A stretch of DNA of 64,000 bases from Saussurea involucrata (Eukaryota; Streptophyta; Magnoliopsida; Asterales; Asteraceae), in NCBI GenBank assembly GCA_033807775.1, contig CM066314.1:98620929-98684928 (forward strand), given 5' to 3'. Under the pieces are notes generated by a model. The model saw only the letters and a program-made list of their open reading frames with translations. It was not told the DNA's origin and searched no databases. Position numbers and translations under genes: made by a program. Each line of letters starts with the position of its first letter. The stretch's first letter is position 1. Positions 44,096 to 56,125 of this stretch are shown here, piece after piece.

Positions 44096-46161
44096 ACACC
44101 GCGACCAAACCTCTGCCGCACGCGACCAAACCTCTGCCGCACGTGACCTCTGCTGACCAACCTCTGTGGTACTGTTCACCACAGAGCCTCTGTAAAACCC
44201 GACAGAGCCTCTGTGGACTGAACCTCTGCGACCGAACCTCAGAGCCCGATTTTTGTTTACTTACTGTCAGCTTTGCGCTGCTTCAGAAACATGCGCATAA
44301 CTTTTGACTCGGTGCTCCAAATTACTCGATTCCAGTTGCATTGGAAAGATAATTCACAGACGCACGACTTTAATGTTCTGAGTTTTCTCAAATTCAGTGA
44401 TCTGATATGCCTAATTCACTGTCAAAGTTAGCGGATACTTGCTGGATCGAAAGCAACACTTCACTATCTCCATTGCCATAATCAGATCAGATTGAGGTTG
44501 CTTCTATACACATCAGTATAGAACCAGGACTTCAACTGAATGTTGTTTCTACACACATCAGTGTAGGACCAACACCTCAACAGATCAGACTCTGACTGGT
44601 ATTTCTAAATCTCTAACCCCTAGCACCATGTTTACTTTTAATTTGAATTAACTGTGCATGTGGATATTCCTAACAAATGTGGAATCATCAAAGATGATTA
44701 CCAACACCTTTTGATTTTTATAGGATATCTGATTTTAAATTGAGCCTAAATGAGATTTGTTGCTCAATTTGAGGGGGATAAAGCTAGTTTGACCATGTCC
44801 ATGAAAAGGTAAAATTTCTAAACCTTTAAAACTTATCATGTTTAGAGAAAGGCCATCTTTAAAATGAAAAAAAAAACTCTTTCAAATGGTCAAACCACTT
44901 CTAGATGCCAAAATGCTTTTTCAAATATAGAAGTTGGATTTTAAATGGTTTTCTGAGACATCAAATGGTCAAGTGTGTGGAACAATGCAATAATTAGGAC
45001 AACAATTTCACGGGATCAATGTGTGAGCTTTATAGAACTTCTATGGATCACTTAAACCTGTGTTTCCTACCCAAGAAGTAAACCTTGAGTGTTTGAGAGG
45101 TGAAGGGTCTACATCAAAGAGTGGGGGAGATAACTATATGAGTTTTTCTCATTGTGCTTAAGAGGTAAAATTTAAAAAGAGAGTTTGGTTAGATGTGAGC
45201 TACATGATAAAAAGAAAGAGGGTGTGAGAACAGAGTCAAAAGAATTATACAACTCTACACTATCTTTTTCTGAGCCGGGCAAACCACATTTCTGATTTAT
45301 CACAAATTTTGGTGATTGTCATTGAAACAGGCAGTGAGCCCATGCCAACTCTTGTCTTAACCCCACCAGCTACTCACTTCCTTCTCCACAAGGAACTGTT
45401 TCACTTTTCCACGGGGAAGCAGCACATATGCTATCTGATCTTTCTTTGGAAGGTTGGATATTGAAAAGAAGGAAAGTTGCCCCACCTTCACACTTCACTC
45501 ATGCACATTGAGTCTGTGGAAACCTGTTATGTCCAAACAGTTTACACACTTTTGAGCTTAATAGATAATATTCTATTTTCTTCCACACAATATCACGAAT
45601 CTTTGTGATTCCACATGCTTATCTATGTGATATTGCCAAGAACAGTTTGAGAAGTTTATTTTTTAATTTACTTCAATGATAACTGGAAGTCCTGTCAGAG
45701 CTTCATCATTGCCAACTCTGAGCATAGGCCACACAATTTTTTTAATTGTTGTGATAATAGTTGCTATTGTGCTTCTATGTTAGATGATTACCCCTGGTTA
45801 CTTATTCTTTAATGCAGATTCTCATGAGCCGAATATGCTTGATACTCAACCATCTTATCAGTTTATCTACCAACGACTATTACTCAAACTGGTTATACAA
45901 GCTTCCGCACTTTAAATCGTTCTCAGATTGTTTGAGTTTAATCTATGGGAGATAACTGGGATCTGAAAAGCAAAGCAACATTCAAGGGGGAGTATGCAAC
46001 GATCAAGGGGGAGTTAAAGAAAAATTGAAGCAACTGACATCGTGGAAGATCAGGAAAAGAAGACTCTTGCAAGACTTGAAGATTGACACACCAACGCCTC
46101 TAAAGAAAGCAAGGGGGAGACTACTAGATGATGCTTTCTTTATAAAACATTAGGGGGAGAT
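44096..46161 (+). other. Element G/H leader and 3' non-coding region
   Basis: 44096-44245 is crowded with ACCTCTG and ACAGAGCCTCTG words around the family H leader. No pol or ORF3 is recognisable from there to 46161. Purine tracts CAAGGGGGAG at about 45983 and 46001, CAAGGGGGAGA at about 46110 and TAGGGGGAGA at 46151-46160 precede the 3' LTR. Confidence 0.75.
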
Positions 46162-46475
46162 TGTTAGCTTTATTTAGCCCCCAATTTATATGAATGTTTT
46201 ATAAAGAAATACTTTAAAGTAGTGTAAGGGCTTATTTGTATTTGTTGAGTGTCAAGGGATAATATTGTAAATAACCAATTGTTGTTTTTGGTTATAAAGT
46301 CTTGACTTAGAGTTTATTAGGTTAAGCCTCTCTTTTACATTTCATACGTTTACTGATAGAGAGAAAGCTTCAAAAGAGAGAGTGTTCATGTTCATCAATC
46401 CTATCTTGTAAACTCCTCTCAATCATTCAATATATTGCTACTATTATTGTTACTTGATGTATCTGGGTTCCTACA
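46162..46475 (+). repeat. Element G 3' LTR
   Basis: 314 bp; one visible difference from the 5' copy (GGGATAAT versus GGGCTAAT). Followed by ATAAG. Confidence 0.96.
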
Positions 46476-46480
46476 ATAAG

Positions 46481-48154
46481 AATGCGGATGGCAACTTTGG
46501 ACGGAAACGAAGACTCCAATTTTTGAAGACCGGACTTGCGTTTTTGTGGATGACACATCTTTGGGCCTGCCAAAGCTTCATGGGCCGAAAATCACTTGGA
46601 TTTGTTTACAAACTATTGGGCTAAGATACATTAATATTTTAATGGCCTTTTGTATTTTGAATCTTGAGCCCATGGATATTGACCCATGTTTTTTCTTGGT
46701 GACCAAGTATTTAGTTAGCTATATATATGTATGTTAGGCATCCATAAAATGCATCCATCCCATTACTATAGTTGGGATGATGAACACCATGGTTACCTAG
46801 TTACTTGTTACCTCATGGATCGGTTTTGTGACTTGTAGCCGAACATCTCGTTAGACAACTCGACGTCCACGGTTTGATACTTAACGTTTGGTTTGTGATC
46901 GTAATCTTAATCTATTAACTCCATCTTAATGTTACTTGAATCTTAGTGTTAAAACTATTTTCCTAAACTCTTGCAAAACTCGATTTCTTAACTCTTAAAA
47001 TTCAATCTTTAATCCGTAACTCGTCAACTTCTCAAACTCATCTTAGTTAAATTTAATTGTTTTTAAAATCACGTTTTTAATTAATCTTTCGTTAAACAAC
47101 TCACGGCTCTCTTTTCTCATCGTATTCTCGACTTTTGATAAAACTTGGTTCTCGCGTAATCTCACTTGCAATATAAGCCGGAAGTCTAAATTAATCACTT
47201 TGGATTCCCAAGTAAAATTGGTTCACGATTTGGTAAGTGATTTCACAAAAAGTTCCACTTTTCTCTCGTCTCAAACGCACGTTAAATTTCGTTTCCATAA
47301 TTAGTCCGTTAACAAACACGCAAAGAAATCATCAAGAACTCTTCGTCTTCAATTTACATTTAAAAAAAATCCTCTTAGTTTAATAATCTCATTTTCGCAA
47401 CTTTAAAATCAATGTTTAACTTTCTCATCAACTTTGTAGTAATTAATGTTAAATGCTTTCCAACTCTTTCCATAATTGTCATGATTAATTAATAATTTTT
47501 CTCAAAGCTTAGATAACTTGTGCAACAAGTCACGACGTTCCACTCAAGTAAGTTTCATTTAATTAACGTATTGTCCATTTCCATTATTTGTTTTAATTCT
47601 CGTAAATCTTTTATAATTGGAATCTGAACGATGATGGGCTAATCGCCTTAGTTCGGGGTATAAAGAGAAATTGGGACCAAGACTAATAAAAAGATAAAAA
47701 GGTGTATCGTATGGTATGATTGTCTGAGGTTATTTAAATCAAGGTTATATTTTGGTATGGATCACAATTGACCAACTGACAACTGGTACGTTGTATCATA
47801 AAATAGTCTACACTTGAGATAACTGAGGAATACTGTCTCATCTCGATATCTAATTATTAATCTAATCCCAATGGACCTTTATACCATGTGCTTTCCTTTT
47901 ATAACTGTTAATTTTCATTAGTTGTTAACCACAAACTCCCAACAAAAGATTACTTTCGAATTCTCCATCTGAAACTCGCTTTTACAAACTGGAAAAGAGA
48001 AACTTCTCCACGCTTCCCTGTGGGATCGATATTCGGTACTTTGTACCATTATTACTTGTTTTAAGACGATAATAGGCCAAGATGTATACTTGCGTCAAGG
48101 TTTATTTATTATAAACGAAACACTTTTTATAAAGGTTTGGGTAAAATCGTAACA
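46481..48154 (+). repeat. Element F 3' LTR, right part
   Basis: 46481-46797 continues the segment missing from the 5' LTR; from GTTACTTGTTACC (46798) on it follows 37266-38632 with a few percent differences. Ends GTAACA then GAGAG. Confidence 0.92.
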
Positions 48155-48970
48155 GAGAGCAGAAGGTTCTTTTGAACATAACATCGAAACCCGTATCACA
48201 AAGTTGGCTAACACTGAGAAGATTGTGCTTAAAGCCATCCACATATGCAACTTTGCATACGGTTATATTTTCCTTCTTAATGACTCCATAGCCTTTTATA
48301 TACCCCTTCTTATTATCTCCAAAAGTCACTGATCCTCCTCCAAGTTTATCTTTATAAGAGGATAGTAAACCTTTGTCGTCAGTCATATGCCTTGAGCACC
48401 CGGAATCTAGGTACCATATCGGCACATACTGCTTCTGCAACGATTATCATAGATTTTTAGGTACCCATTTCCAAATGGGTCCAGCTTTGTTAGGGGTCTT
48501 TAAGGTTGCCTTGGCATCCTTAGTTTTGGTTTTAACCTCTTTCAAAGAACCATCTGGTTTCTTCTTACCCTTGAATTTTGCATTCTTTTTGGGTCTAGAG
48601 AGGAAACAGTGTGGACTAGAGAAGTGTAGGTTCAATTGATGCATAAGTTCAAAACAATGACAATAATGGATATGCGAACACATTTGCTTAAACTTTTCAT
48701 TGAAAACACTGAATAAGGGTACAGAGGCTTTATTATTATAGTCTACCCTAGCATTTGACTTCCTATTACAAGACGACCTATGTAGGCTAGATTGATTTTT
48801 TGAAAATTCTCTGTTGAGAGTAGCCTTCTGTTGACCCCTTCCTATGTGGTGAACTTCAGCTGGTTTCACTGTCACAGAAGCAAAAGATTTGTTATTTTCA
48901 ACCCACTTGCCCTTTTGTTGCCAAGTTAGTTTTTCTTGAAAGGGCCTTAAGGGTTTTGGAAATGGCTGTA
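48155..48970 (-). pseudogene. gag: Element D: C-terminal gag and protease
   Basis: Minus strand: gag C-terminus from about 48970 (WQQKGKWVENNKSF, CNRKSNARVDYN, HYCHCFELM) to WKWVPKNL, then TGA TAA and, in the same frame, protease WYLDSGCSRHMTDD to MFKRTFCSL, where F cuts the gene. An acceptor-like TTGCAG lies just before the protease. The N-terminal two thirds of gag are missing: a leader with primer site joins mid-gag at about 48965. Related to B throughout. Confidence 0.88.
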
Positions 48971-49021
48971 CAGCATGCCTTTGGCATTTTAAATGCACTC
49001 CATGGGATTCGAACTCGTGAC

Positions 49022-49170
49022 CTGCTCTGATACCACATGGTAATCTCAATAGTTCGAACAAATGAGTATGCGAAAGCGATTTAAAAGAACTAAAGAGATA
49101 TTCTAGGTAGAGAAACACACAGAATCAAATATTAAGTGCAGGTGATTTGATTGATACGTAAAATAATTTA
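49022..49170 (-). repeat. Probable primer site and 5' LTR end of element D
   Basis: Minus strand TGGTATCAGAGCAG (49035-49022) follows a terminus ATTACCA (49038 on). The U5-like part, TGTGTGTTTCTCTACC and CGCTTTCGCAT, resembles the B LTR end. The right limit near 49170 is uncertain. On the plus strand 49005-49035 reads like the T-arm and acceptor end of a tRNA. Confidence 0.6.
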
Positions 49171-50734
49171 AATCGACTTCAAATTTCAAGCTATACAAAC
49201 GATATGCATATTTGCTCCAAAATAGTGGCTATAATGCCATGCATACCAATAAATAACTATAATGCATTTACGTTAACCGATAACAAAAGTACCAACAACC
49301 GATGGTGCATATAGCAAAACATTAGGATAAACTATCATGGTACCCTTATATGCTTACTCACGCCATGAGTACAAATCAATTTGTACTCCAAATAGTATGT
49401 AATGAATCGTACTAGCACAAAACTCAAAAGAGAAAATCGTACGGTACCAAAATTCCAAAACTACCCTTTTTGGTTGCATTAGGACATAAGGTAACATTTC
49501 TCAACAAAACTCGCGTGAGACAAAAATGCTCAATAAAACCCATAAATTAACACACACAATAATTCAAGTATATGCATTTCAAAGTTCATCCATGCGTCGC
49601 AAAATGTCGTAAAATAAAACTCCATAAGACTCAATAAAACTTCCATAAATTAAACTCAATGGCACACCAACAATCAAATGGTGCCAAAATTTTCGTTCTC
49701 AATAATCAAATCGCCTAAGACAAAGTTATAACTAAAATATCATAATTCCAAAAAATTTCCTTTTATTGCAGTACGATATAAAGTGACATTTTTCAACAAA
49801 ACATGCATGAAATAAAATTCCCAATAAAACTCAAACATCAAAATAATGGAAGGAAACTCTTCGTCCAAAACTTTAACATATGTGGAGGAGAGATCCAATG
49901 TTAATGTCATAAATCACAGTTACTTGTCCAAGACACAACATTAAAATATGGATATCACAAGATCCGAAAATAGCATTGGACAACAACGAAAATAAATAAA
50001 GTCTCAACGAAGTTCACAACCACCTGCAATAAAATAATTTCATGCATGTCGAAAATCATGGTTTAAAATCTTGTTCGTGCTAAACATTTCTTTTCCAAGA
50101 CTTCGTCATACAACCCACGATGATTTGGAAACATAAGAAACAATTGATGCAATTTATTTTAAAAATAGATTTTTGCATGAATTTGGTCGGCACTCAACAT
50201 CTCAAAACCACGCTCCTCAATTTCCCAGTCACACTATCGTCATCCGAATGCTCAAAATTCTTAAAGGCAATAACATGAAGTTGCATCGATTAACCTTACA
50301 ATTTCTCCTCGAATTAAGGTCAATTCAATAAGCCTATGGTTCTAATCCAACCAACAATTTCGACCGATACGGTCCACTTAATGTAATTATCATACTTACT
50401 ATCACTCCAAGCAAAAATGCCATAATCATCAATCTCTTCTAACGGCTACTCGCTTAAAAACTCATTCACTACTCCAACGGTCATCACATTAAAGCAATCC
50501 AAACATACACATGTAACTTGTAGGTTCACCATAACATTGGCCAGGTACAATTATGAACGTACCGTACATAATCATCCTTGATACCATAGATGTGATTCAT
50601 GTTTCTAGTGACTCCATCAACCTCAAAATATCCTATGTTAGAGTGTCTAATGGTGTAATTCCACTCTCATTCACTTAAAAGAACGCTAACTTGAGTCTAG
50701 GTATCCAAAATGAACACCTAATTCTCTCAAACTT
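49171..50734 (-). other. AT-rich non-coding DNA, in part the leader of Tekay-like element J
   Basis: No gene. On the minus strand, TACCTGGCCAATGTTATGG and nearby words parallel the leader of element O, so the part near 50734 is a Tekay-type leader. An acceptor-like TTTTATTGCAG occurs near 50023. The part left of about 50000 shows nothing that I recognise. Confidence 0.5.
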
Positions 50735-52361
50735 AAGCTCTGATACCAACTTGTAACAACCTCAAATTTGGAAAGAGCAACTAAATAAAAACTTCGATAA
50801 AATAACCGAACAAAGGATAAAATCCTTTCTGCAAAACCATCCTTGGAAATACCTCAACTTTAAATCATATAATTAACTCCAACATTCAATAACTTAAGTC
50901 ATACCAAGACTAAAAATATCGGGTGTTACTCAACCCAAATATAAATTGTTATTCCCAAAGTAAATGTGGAAGACTTCACCAAGGTAAATCATTTGTCGTG
51001 CATACAACTAACTCTCATCCCTTCATAGTGTCACTAGTACTATTCCCCAATTGGAACCTATTGCACATGCCGACAAATAAAAAGGTTAGGCTAACGCCTA
51101 GTGAGTTCAAGAGTTTTCATCATGATTAAATATATCGTTAAACGAAAAGAGTGCAACTTAAATCATGATTTCCAAAAGGGTTTACCTTAAATATGAAAAC
51201 AAACCATTTTCCAACGCACACAAATTATATGACGAGAGCTCCAAAATTTATAGCGTTTCCCAAAATGAATTCAGATCAAACTCACTCAAAACGTGAATAA
51301 ATATTTAATATCCAATTATATAAACGTAAATAAATCTCCGTTATTCAAAACATCCAAACACGGGTGAGATAAAACACAACCCATAAATCATGGAAAGCAA
51401 TCCATATAAATATAATATGTCACCGAAAACACGGATAAAAATAAATACCCAAACAACACCTTTCAGTGACGGGGGAGACCCGCTTCCATTGTATGTGGCG
51501 AAACACAAAGTTAAGCCGCATAACTATGTTATTGAACTACACCTCAGATCGTGACTCTATTGTCTACTTTAATAAGCTCCAACTCGAGTCGGGCTCCATT
51601 GCCTGCTATAATAAGTTACACCTCAAGTCCACAGCCAGCAACAGGTGACACCACCGTATCCTTTATTGCCTGTTGTGCCCAGCTACACCTCAATGATACA
51701 TGATCTTATTGCCTGTTCATTCTCTAGTAAGTTACACCTCAAGGTTTCCATTAAACCTTTATTTCATACTTACTAGCATTCAATAAATGGAGTCTCGACT
51801 CCTTACTTGATAACTCAAGATGTTCAACCCTCTTGCACAAGTGTTAGAACATCAAACCACAACCCAAAATTCCGGAGTACAACCCAGTACGCTTCCTCTC
51901 CACAACACCGGGACACAAAATACCATAATGGCATACTTCCCAAAGTGAGAATACCAAGACTCTCCACTATATAAAAATGACTGACTCATATGCCTATGGA
52001 TCCGATGCATTACAGTCTAATAGTACTTGACTCCACTTGAATGACACACGCATTCAAAACATGTACTCTCCATATAAAATGCAATAAATGTAACCTACAT
52101 CCAAAGCTCCACATTAAATTATTAAAACCGGACAAATGTCTTCAAGACTCAATAAAGTCATAAACCGAGTCATAAGCTCAACCAAAATCAATTGAGCACT
52201 TAGAAAAGGTCAAATAATGCAATAAAATACAAATAACTCAGGTTTATGCGAAACATGCTCCATAGACATGAATAACTCAACTCGAATCTAGATTAAGACA
52301 CGTCGTTTTTCCAAAGTACCCATCAAAGTGTGTTTATACCAAAACATTTACATTCGTAAGA
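50735..52361 (-). repeat. Element J primer site and partial LTR (Tekay-like)
   Basis: Minus strand: LTR end GAGGTTGTTACA (50752) followed by TTGGTATCAGAGCTT primer site (50748-50735). Inside is a degenerate tandem repeat of units with ACACCTCAA and TTATTGCCTGTT (51535-51745), in the same LTR region as the GGGCTGTA repeats of O. The right end is taken as the start of the next LTR; uncertain. Confidence 0.55.
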
Positions 52362-54958
52362 TGTCACACCTCGCTAAAGTGGAAACACGGGATGAACAGC
52401 TCAAGTCTCATAGCAAAAGTTACAAGATCACACCAACCATAGAAATTCAAATTACATTCAAAAGAGTACGTCATTGTCTTTTACAAACGTTTTACAAAAG
52501 GGGAAATGAACATAATTTGAAAGAAACACATAGAAAGCTTCTACACGCGTAGCCTTCCTAAGTTCCAACCTTAAAGACGTTCACCTGAAAAGCATGTCAA
52601 TAAAAGGTCAACTAATGCACTAGTTGGTGAGATCACAGGTTTTATGAGTACAACAAAGTTTGTCATAGAAACAGTTTTAATCCGCACAAGTGGATAAGTC
52701 AACCGGTTGTAAAAACACTTGCTCAAGGTAATTGTATGTATAATGTTTAAGCTAGGAGCCCGTTACCCGACCTATGTGACAAGACGCCCCTCCGCATGTT
52801 CTATCGTCAACAATGCGTACGAACAACAATAATTATGTACTCAAACAAGCGCGACTTGTGAGTGGGGTGTCAACCAAATAGCGCTATCTATAATTACCAA
52901 CGGCTCACACTCGTGAGTTAAACGGGTAACGTAGATTAAACGGGGACTAAGTACGATAGAGAAAGCTCAAAGTCTTACAACATGCACAAAACATACATAC
53001 CATATAGCATAAGCAAGTATAGCAAAATTAGTATTTCCAAGTAAACGAGACAACCGGTGCGTAAAATAATTGTAGTAACAACATGATTTTCACCCCAAAA
53101 TATGTAAAATATTAAAAAGGGGTTGTGATAACTCACTTGATGCGCGATGAAATTCCGGGAATCTCTCACAAAATACTCCGGTGTGATCCTACTTCGAACC
53201 TACGAACGTAAGGTCACTAGTGAGTTTTAGTTTTAAGGGTTCGGTAGGCTAACTATCCAAATCGTCATAAAATGCCCTTTTATAAAATTTATTTAGGGTT
53301 TGTATTTTTGTTACCTTTCAAAATAATATATGCATGTCATCAAATAACTGAGATTTTATCATAAAAGTGGTAGATTTACCACCTAAAATAATTATATAGA
53401 AATTAAGTTGCTTTTAAACCACTTTTGAGATTATTCTTTTGCTGTCCAGATTTAGGTGCCACTTTCTGTCCACTTTTGGATATCTTCCAGGGGTATTTAG
53501 GTCAAGATATTTTATTTCCAGATAACTTAATGTGTTAGGAAACTTTTGACATAATATTCATAATTTTTAGAGGTGATTAAGTACATGAAATAATTCTTGA
53601 CGTAAAATCACTACAGAAAGCTTTGCTGTTTGCGCACTGTTTTTGTGAAGACTGTTTGGTAGACAAAATCTTTGGGTTTTTGAGTGAAACCACTTGGATT
53701 TGAAACCTAACTCATAAAATAAATTCCAGAAAAAGGAATCATCTAATTTGGAGTATTATTGAGTGAAATATCGCTTTTTGAAGAGAGAGGTAAAATCTGG
53801 CAGTAAGCTGTCAAAACTAGTCTTTATGCATGTGCATCCCTTTTGTCTTTTTATCAAGATTATTATTCTTCTTGCATGCAATCCGACTTGACTCATCCCC
53901 ATACAGATATTTTCAGTTCTAAAACATATTTTTAAGCCATTTAAACCACATGCATGCTATCTATCAAACTCATCTTTTGTAGAAATTTGAAAATGGGTCC
54001 TTTTTGAAGATTTCTTGGGTGTTTATGCCAAGAACTTCTCCATGCAACTTAAAATGGTATATTTTTGGTTCATGTATGTTGATTTAAACATGTTTTTAGT
54101 GGATTCAAAGAGCTACTCATGCAACCTTTGGACCAAAAAGTATGGATCTTTAAGAAAACTACATGCATGCAAGTTAAGAGCCCATCTTTGATCTTAACAT
54201 AGGTTTGATCATGGATTCACCACCTTTTTAATAACATGCCAGTGTTATAGTGGTAAATCTACAAACATTAAGATGTATGTAGATGGTTCTTAACAAAAGT
54301 TTAAAGAAAATGTAGAAGAAGAAGAAAAATCACTTAAGAAAAAGCAAAAAGAGTAAGAGAAGGGTGTGTGGATTTCATCCAACACACATGCATTTACCTT
54401 GAACACTTGAATCTCTTGAAAAAGAATGTGTTAGGGGCTGGAATGTGATGGGTTTTTGGAGGTGTTCTTGAGAGAAAAAGAGAGAAACTAGAGAGAGATG
54501 TAAGTTGCAAATGAGGTTGAAATAAGAAAAGAAAAGAAATAAAAAGGGGTAGAGGGAGAGGGGATGGGCCGGCCATGTGGGGGGGTGATGTGTTGTGCAA
54601 AAATTGTCAAATCTTGTCTTTTTGATTTAAATTTCATGCATGCAACAATTTCTTTTTCAAATTTAAATTTTAAACAACATTTTTAAATTTTAATGATAGA
54701 AGTCTTGATATCATTTTAGGTTGAATTAATTTTTAGTTGTAAGATATAATTATAGTTGTGGTATAATTGTTGTTTAGGTTGGCATTTTATGAGATTTATG
54801 GATAATTCCCTAATCTGAGGGGTTCTTAGGCAAAAATTCTTAAATTTTTCCTACCGTACTGAGTTTACTGCTAAAATTGGACTGTGTGGCTTATGACATG
54901 AATGACTGAATCGTTCAGTGCAGTTCTAACCTGAAGTGTAAATTTGACGGTTGTCACA
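52362..54958 (-). repeat. Element K 3' LTR
   Basis: Minus strand starts TGTGACAACCGTC at 54958, right after the purine tract; the other end GAGGTGTGACA at 52362 is the best candidate. About 2.6 kb, AT-rich, no gene inside. Confidence 0.65.
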
Positions 54959-56125
54959 GTCTCCCCCGATTAAAAGAATTTCGTCCCGAAATTCAAGAGT
55001 TACCAGCTTTAACCGGTTTGCTAGCAAAAAGATGAGGATACTTATGCATCATGTAATCCTCTCGTTCCCAAGTGTACTCAGGCCCACGCCTTGTGTTCCA
55101 ATTGACTTTTACTATCGGAATCTTGCTTCGCTTAAGACGCTTGACCTCCCTATCAAGTATCTCAATTGGTTTCTCCACGATGTGCAGCTTATCGTTGATT
55201 TGGACTTCTTCCAAAGGCACGGTTATCGCTTAGTCGGCTAAACATTTCTTCAAGTTTGACACATGAAATGTGTCATGGATAGCACTTAGCTCCTTTGTCA
55301 AATCCAGCTTGTATGCTACTGGTCCAATTCTTTCCATGATCTTAAATGGTCCAACATACCGAGGGCTCAACTTTCCTCTTTTCCCAAACCGGACTGTTCC
55401 CTTCCAAGGGGATACCTTTAGAAAAACTCTATCTCCAACCTGAAATTCTAAAGGCTTCCTACGATTGTCCGCATAGCTCTTTTGACGATCTTGAGCTGCT
55501 TTAAGCCTATCTCTGATGATTGCAATCTCTGATGTCTATCTCCAATCTCCAACCAACAAAGAGGTGATCGACACTTGCGTCCATGTAGGGCTTCATATGG
55601 CGCACACTTAATATTGGTGTGATAGCTATTGTTGTAGGAAAACTCAACTAACGGCAAGTGGTTATCCCAACTTCCTCCAAAGTCTATCATACATGCCCGA
55701 AGCATGTCCTCCAACGTCTGAATGGTTCGCTCACTCTGGCCATCTGTTTGAGGATGATAGGATGTGCTCAAATTTAACTGCGTACCCAACGCTCTTTGGA
55801 GTGACTGCCAAAACCGAGATGTGAAGCGGCTATCTCTATCTGATATGATGGAAATTGGGACTCCGTGTCTCGTGACGATTTCCTTGATGTAGATCTGAGA
55901 AAGCTTCTCCATCTTATAGTCTTCCCGAATAGGCAAGAAATGTGCAGACTTCGTAAATCGATCTACTATAACCCAAATCGAGTCGTGCCCTTTGGCATTT
56001 CTCGGAAGTTTGGTTATAAAATCCACAGTGATTTGCTCCCATTTCCACTTGGGAATCTCCGGTTGTTGCAGCAACCCAGATGGCTTTTGATATACAGCTT
56101 TGACCTTTGAGCAAGTTAAACATTT
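54959..56125 (-). pseudogene. pol: Element K integrase with chromodomain-like C-terminus
   Basis: Minus strand: zinc region remnant KCLTCSKVKA, core with D in TVDFITKLP, D in ISDRDSRFTS and E in GQSERTIQTLEDML. Near 55490 a frame change; then FQVGDRVFLKVSPWKG, DTFHVSNLKKC, a TAA, and a C-terminal part ending YTWEREDYMMHKYPHLF, the chromodomain-type tail of Tekay elements, thought to direct insertion to heterochromatin. The DNA past the end reads GAATTTCGGGACGAAATTC then GGGGGAGAC, the usual Tekay pol end and purine tract. Confidence 0.88.

Larger units (their letters stand above)
41318..46475 (+). mobile_element. Element G: chimeric, defective Copia/Sirevirus element
   Basis: Two 314 bp LTRs (TGTTAGCTTT...GGTTCCTACA) differ at one position that I can see. 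The ATAAG duplication is at 41313-41317 and 46476-46480. Inside are a primer site, a gag with one stop, then an abrupt change at about 43797 into the LTR end, primer site and leader of another family (H), then the 3' region with four purine tracts. No pol. Because ends and duplication are intact and the LTRs nearly identical, the chimera most likely moved as a unit, recently, with enzymes from another copy. Confidence 0.93.
37081..48154 (+). mobile_element. Element F: compact non-autonomous Athila-like element (host of G)
   Basis: LTRs start TGATAGGGTT and end CGTAACA; GAGAG duplications at 37076-37080 and 48155-48159 lie in element D pol. The primer site TTTTTGGCGCCGTTGCCGGGG is the Athila type. 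The internal part is only 2.4 kb and holds a gag-like ORF with a zinc knuckle but no protease, RT or integrase. Element G lies in the 3' LTR. Without G and its duplicated target, F is about 5.9 kb. Confidence 0.93.

Noticed and set aside
41251..46797. The 384 bp block in the F 3' LTR as a separate transposon
   Set aside because: No terminal inverted repeats; only a CTA microhomology at the ends. Deletion from the other LTR is simpler.
49005..49035. tRNA gene
   Set aside because: Only a 3' half is present, with no anticodon or D arm; it adjoins an LTR primer site.
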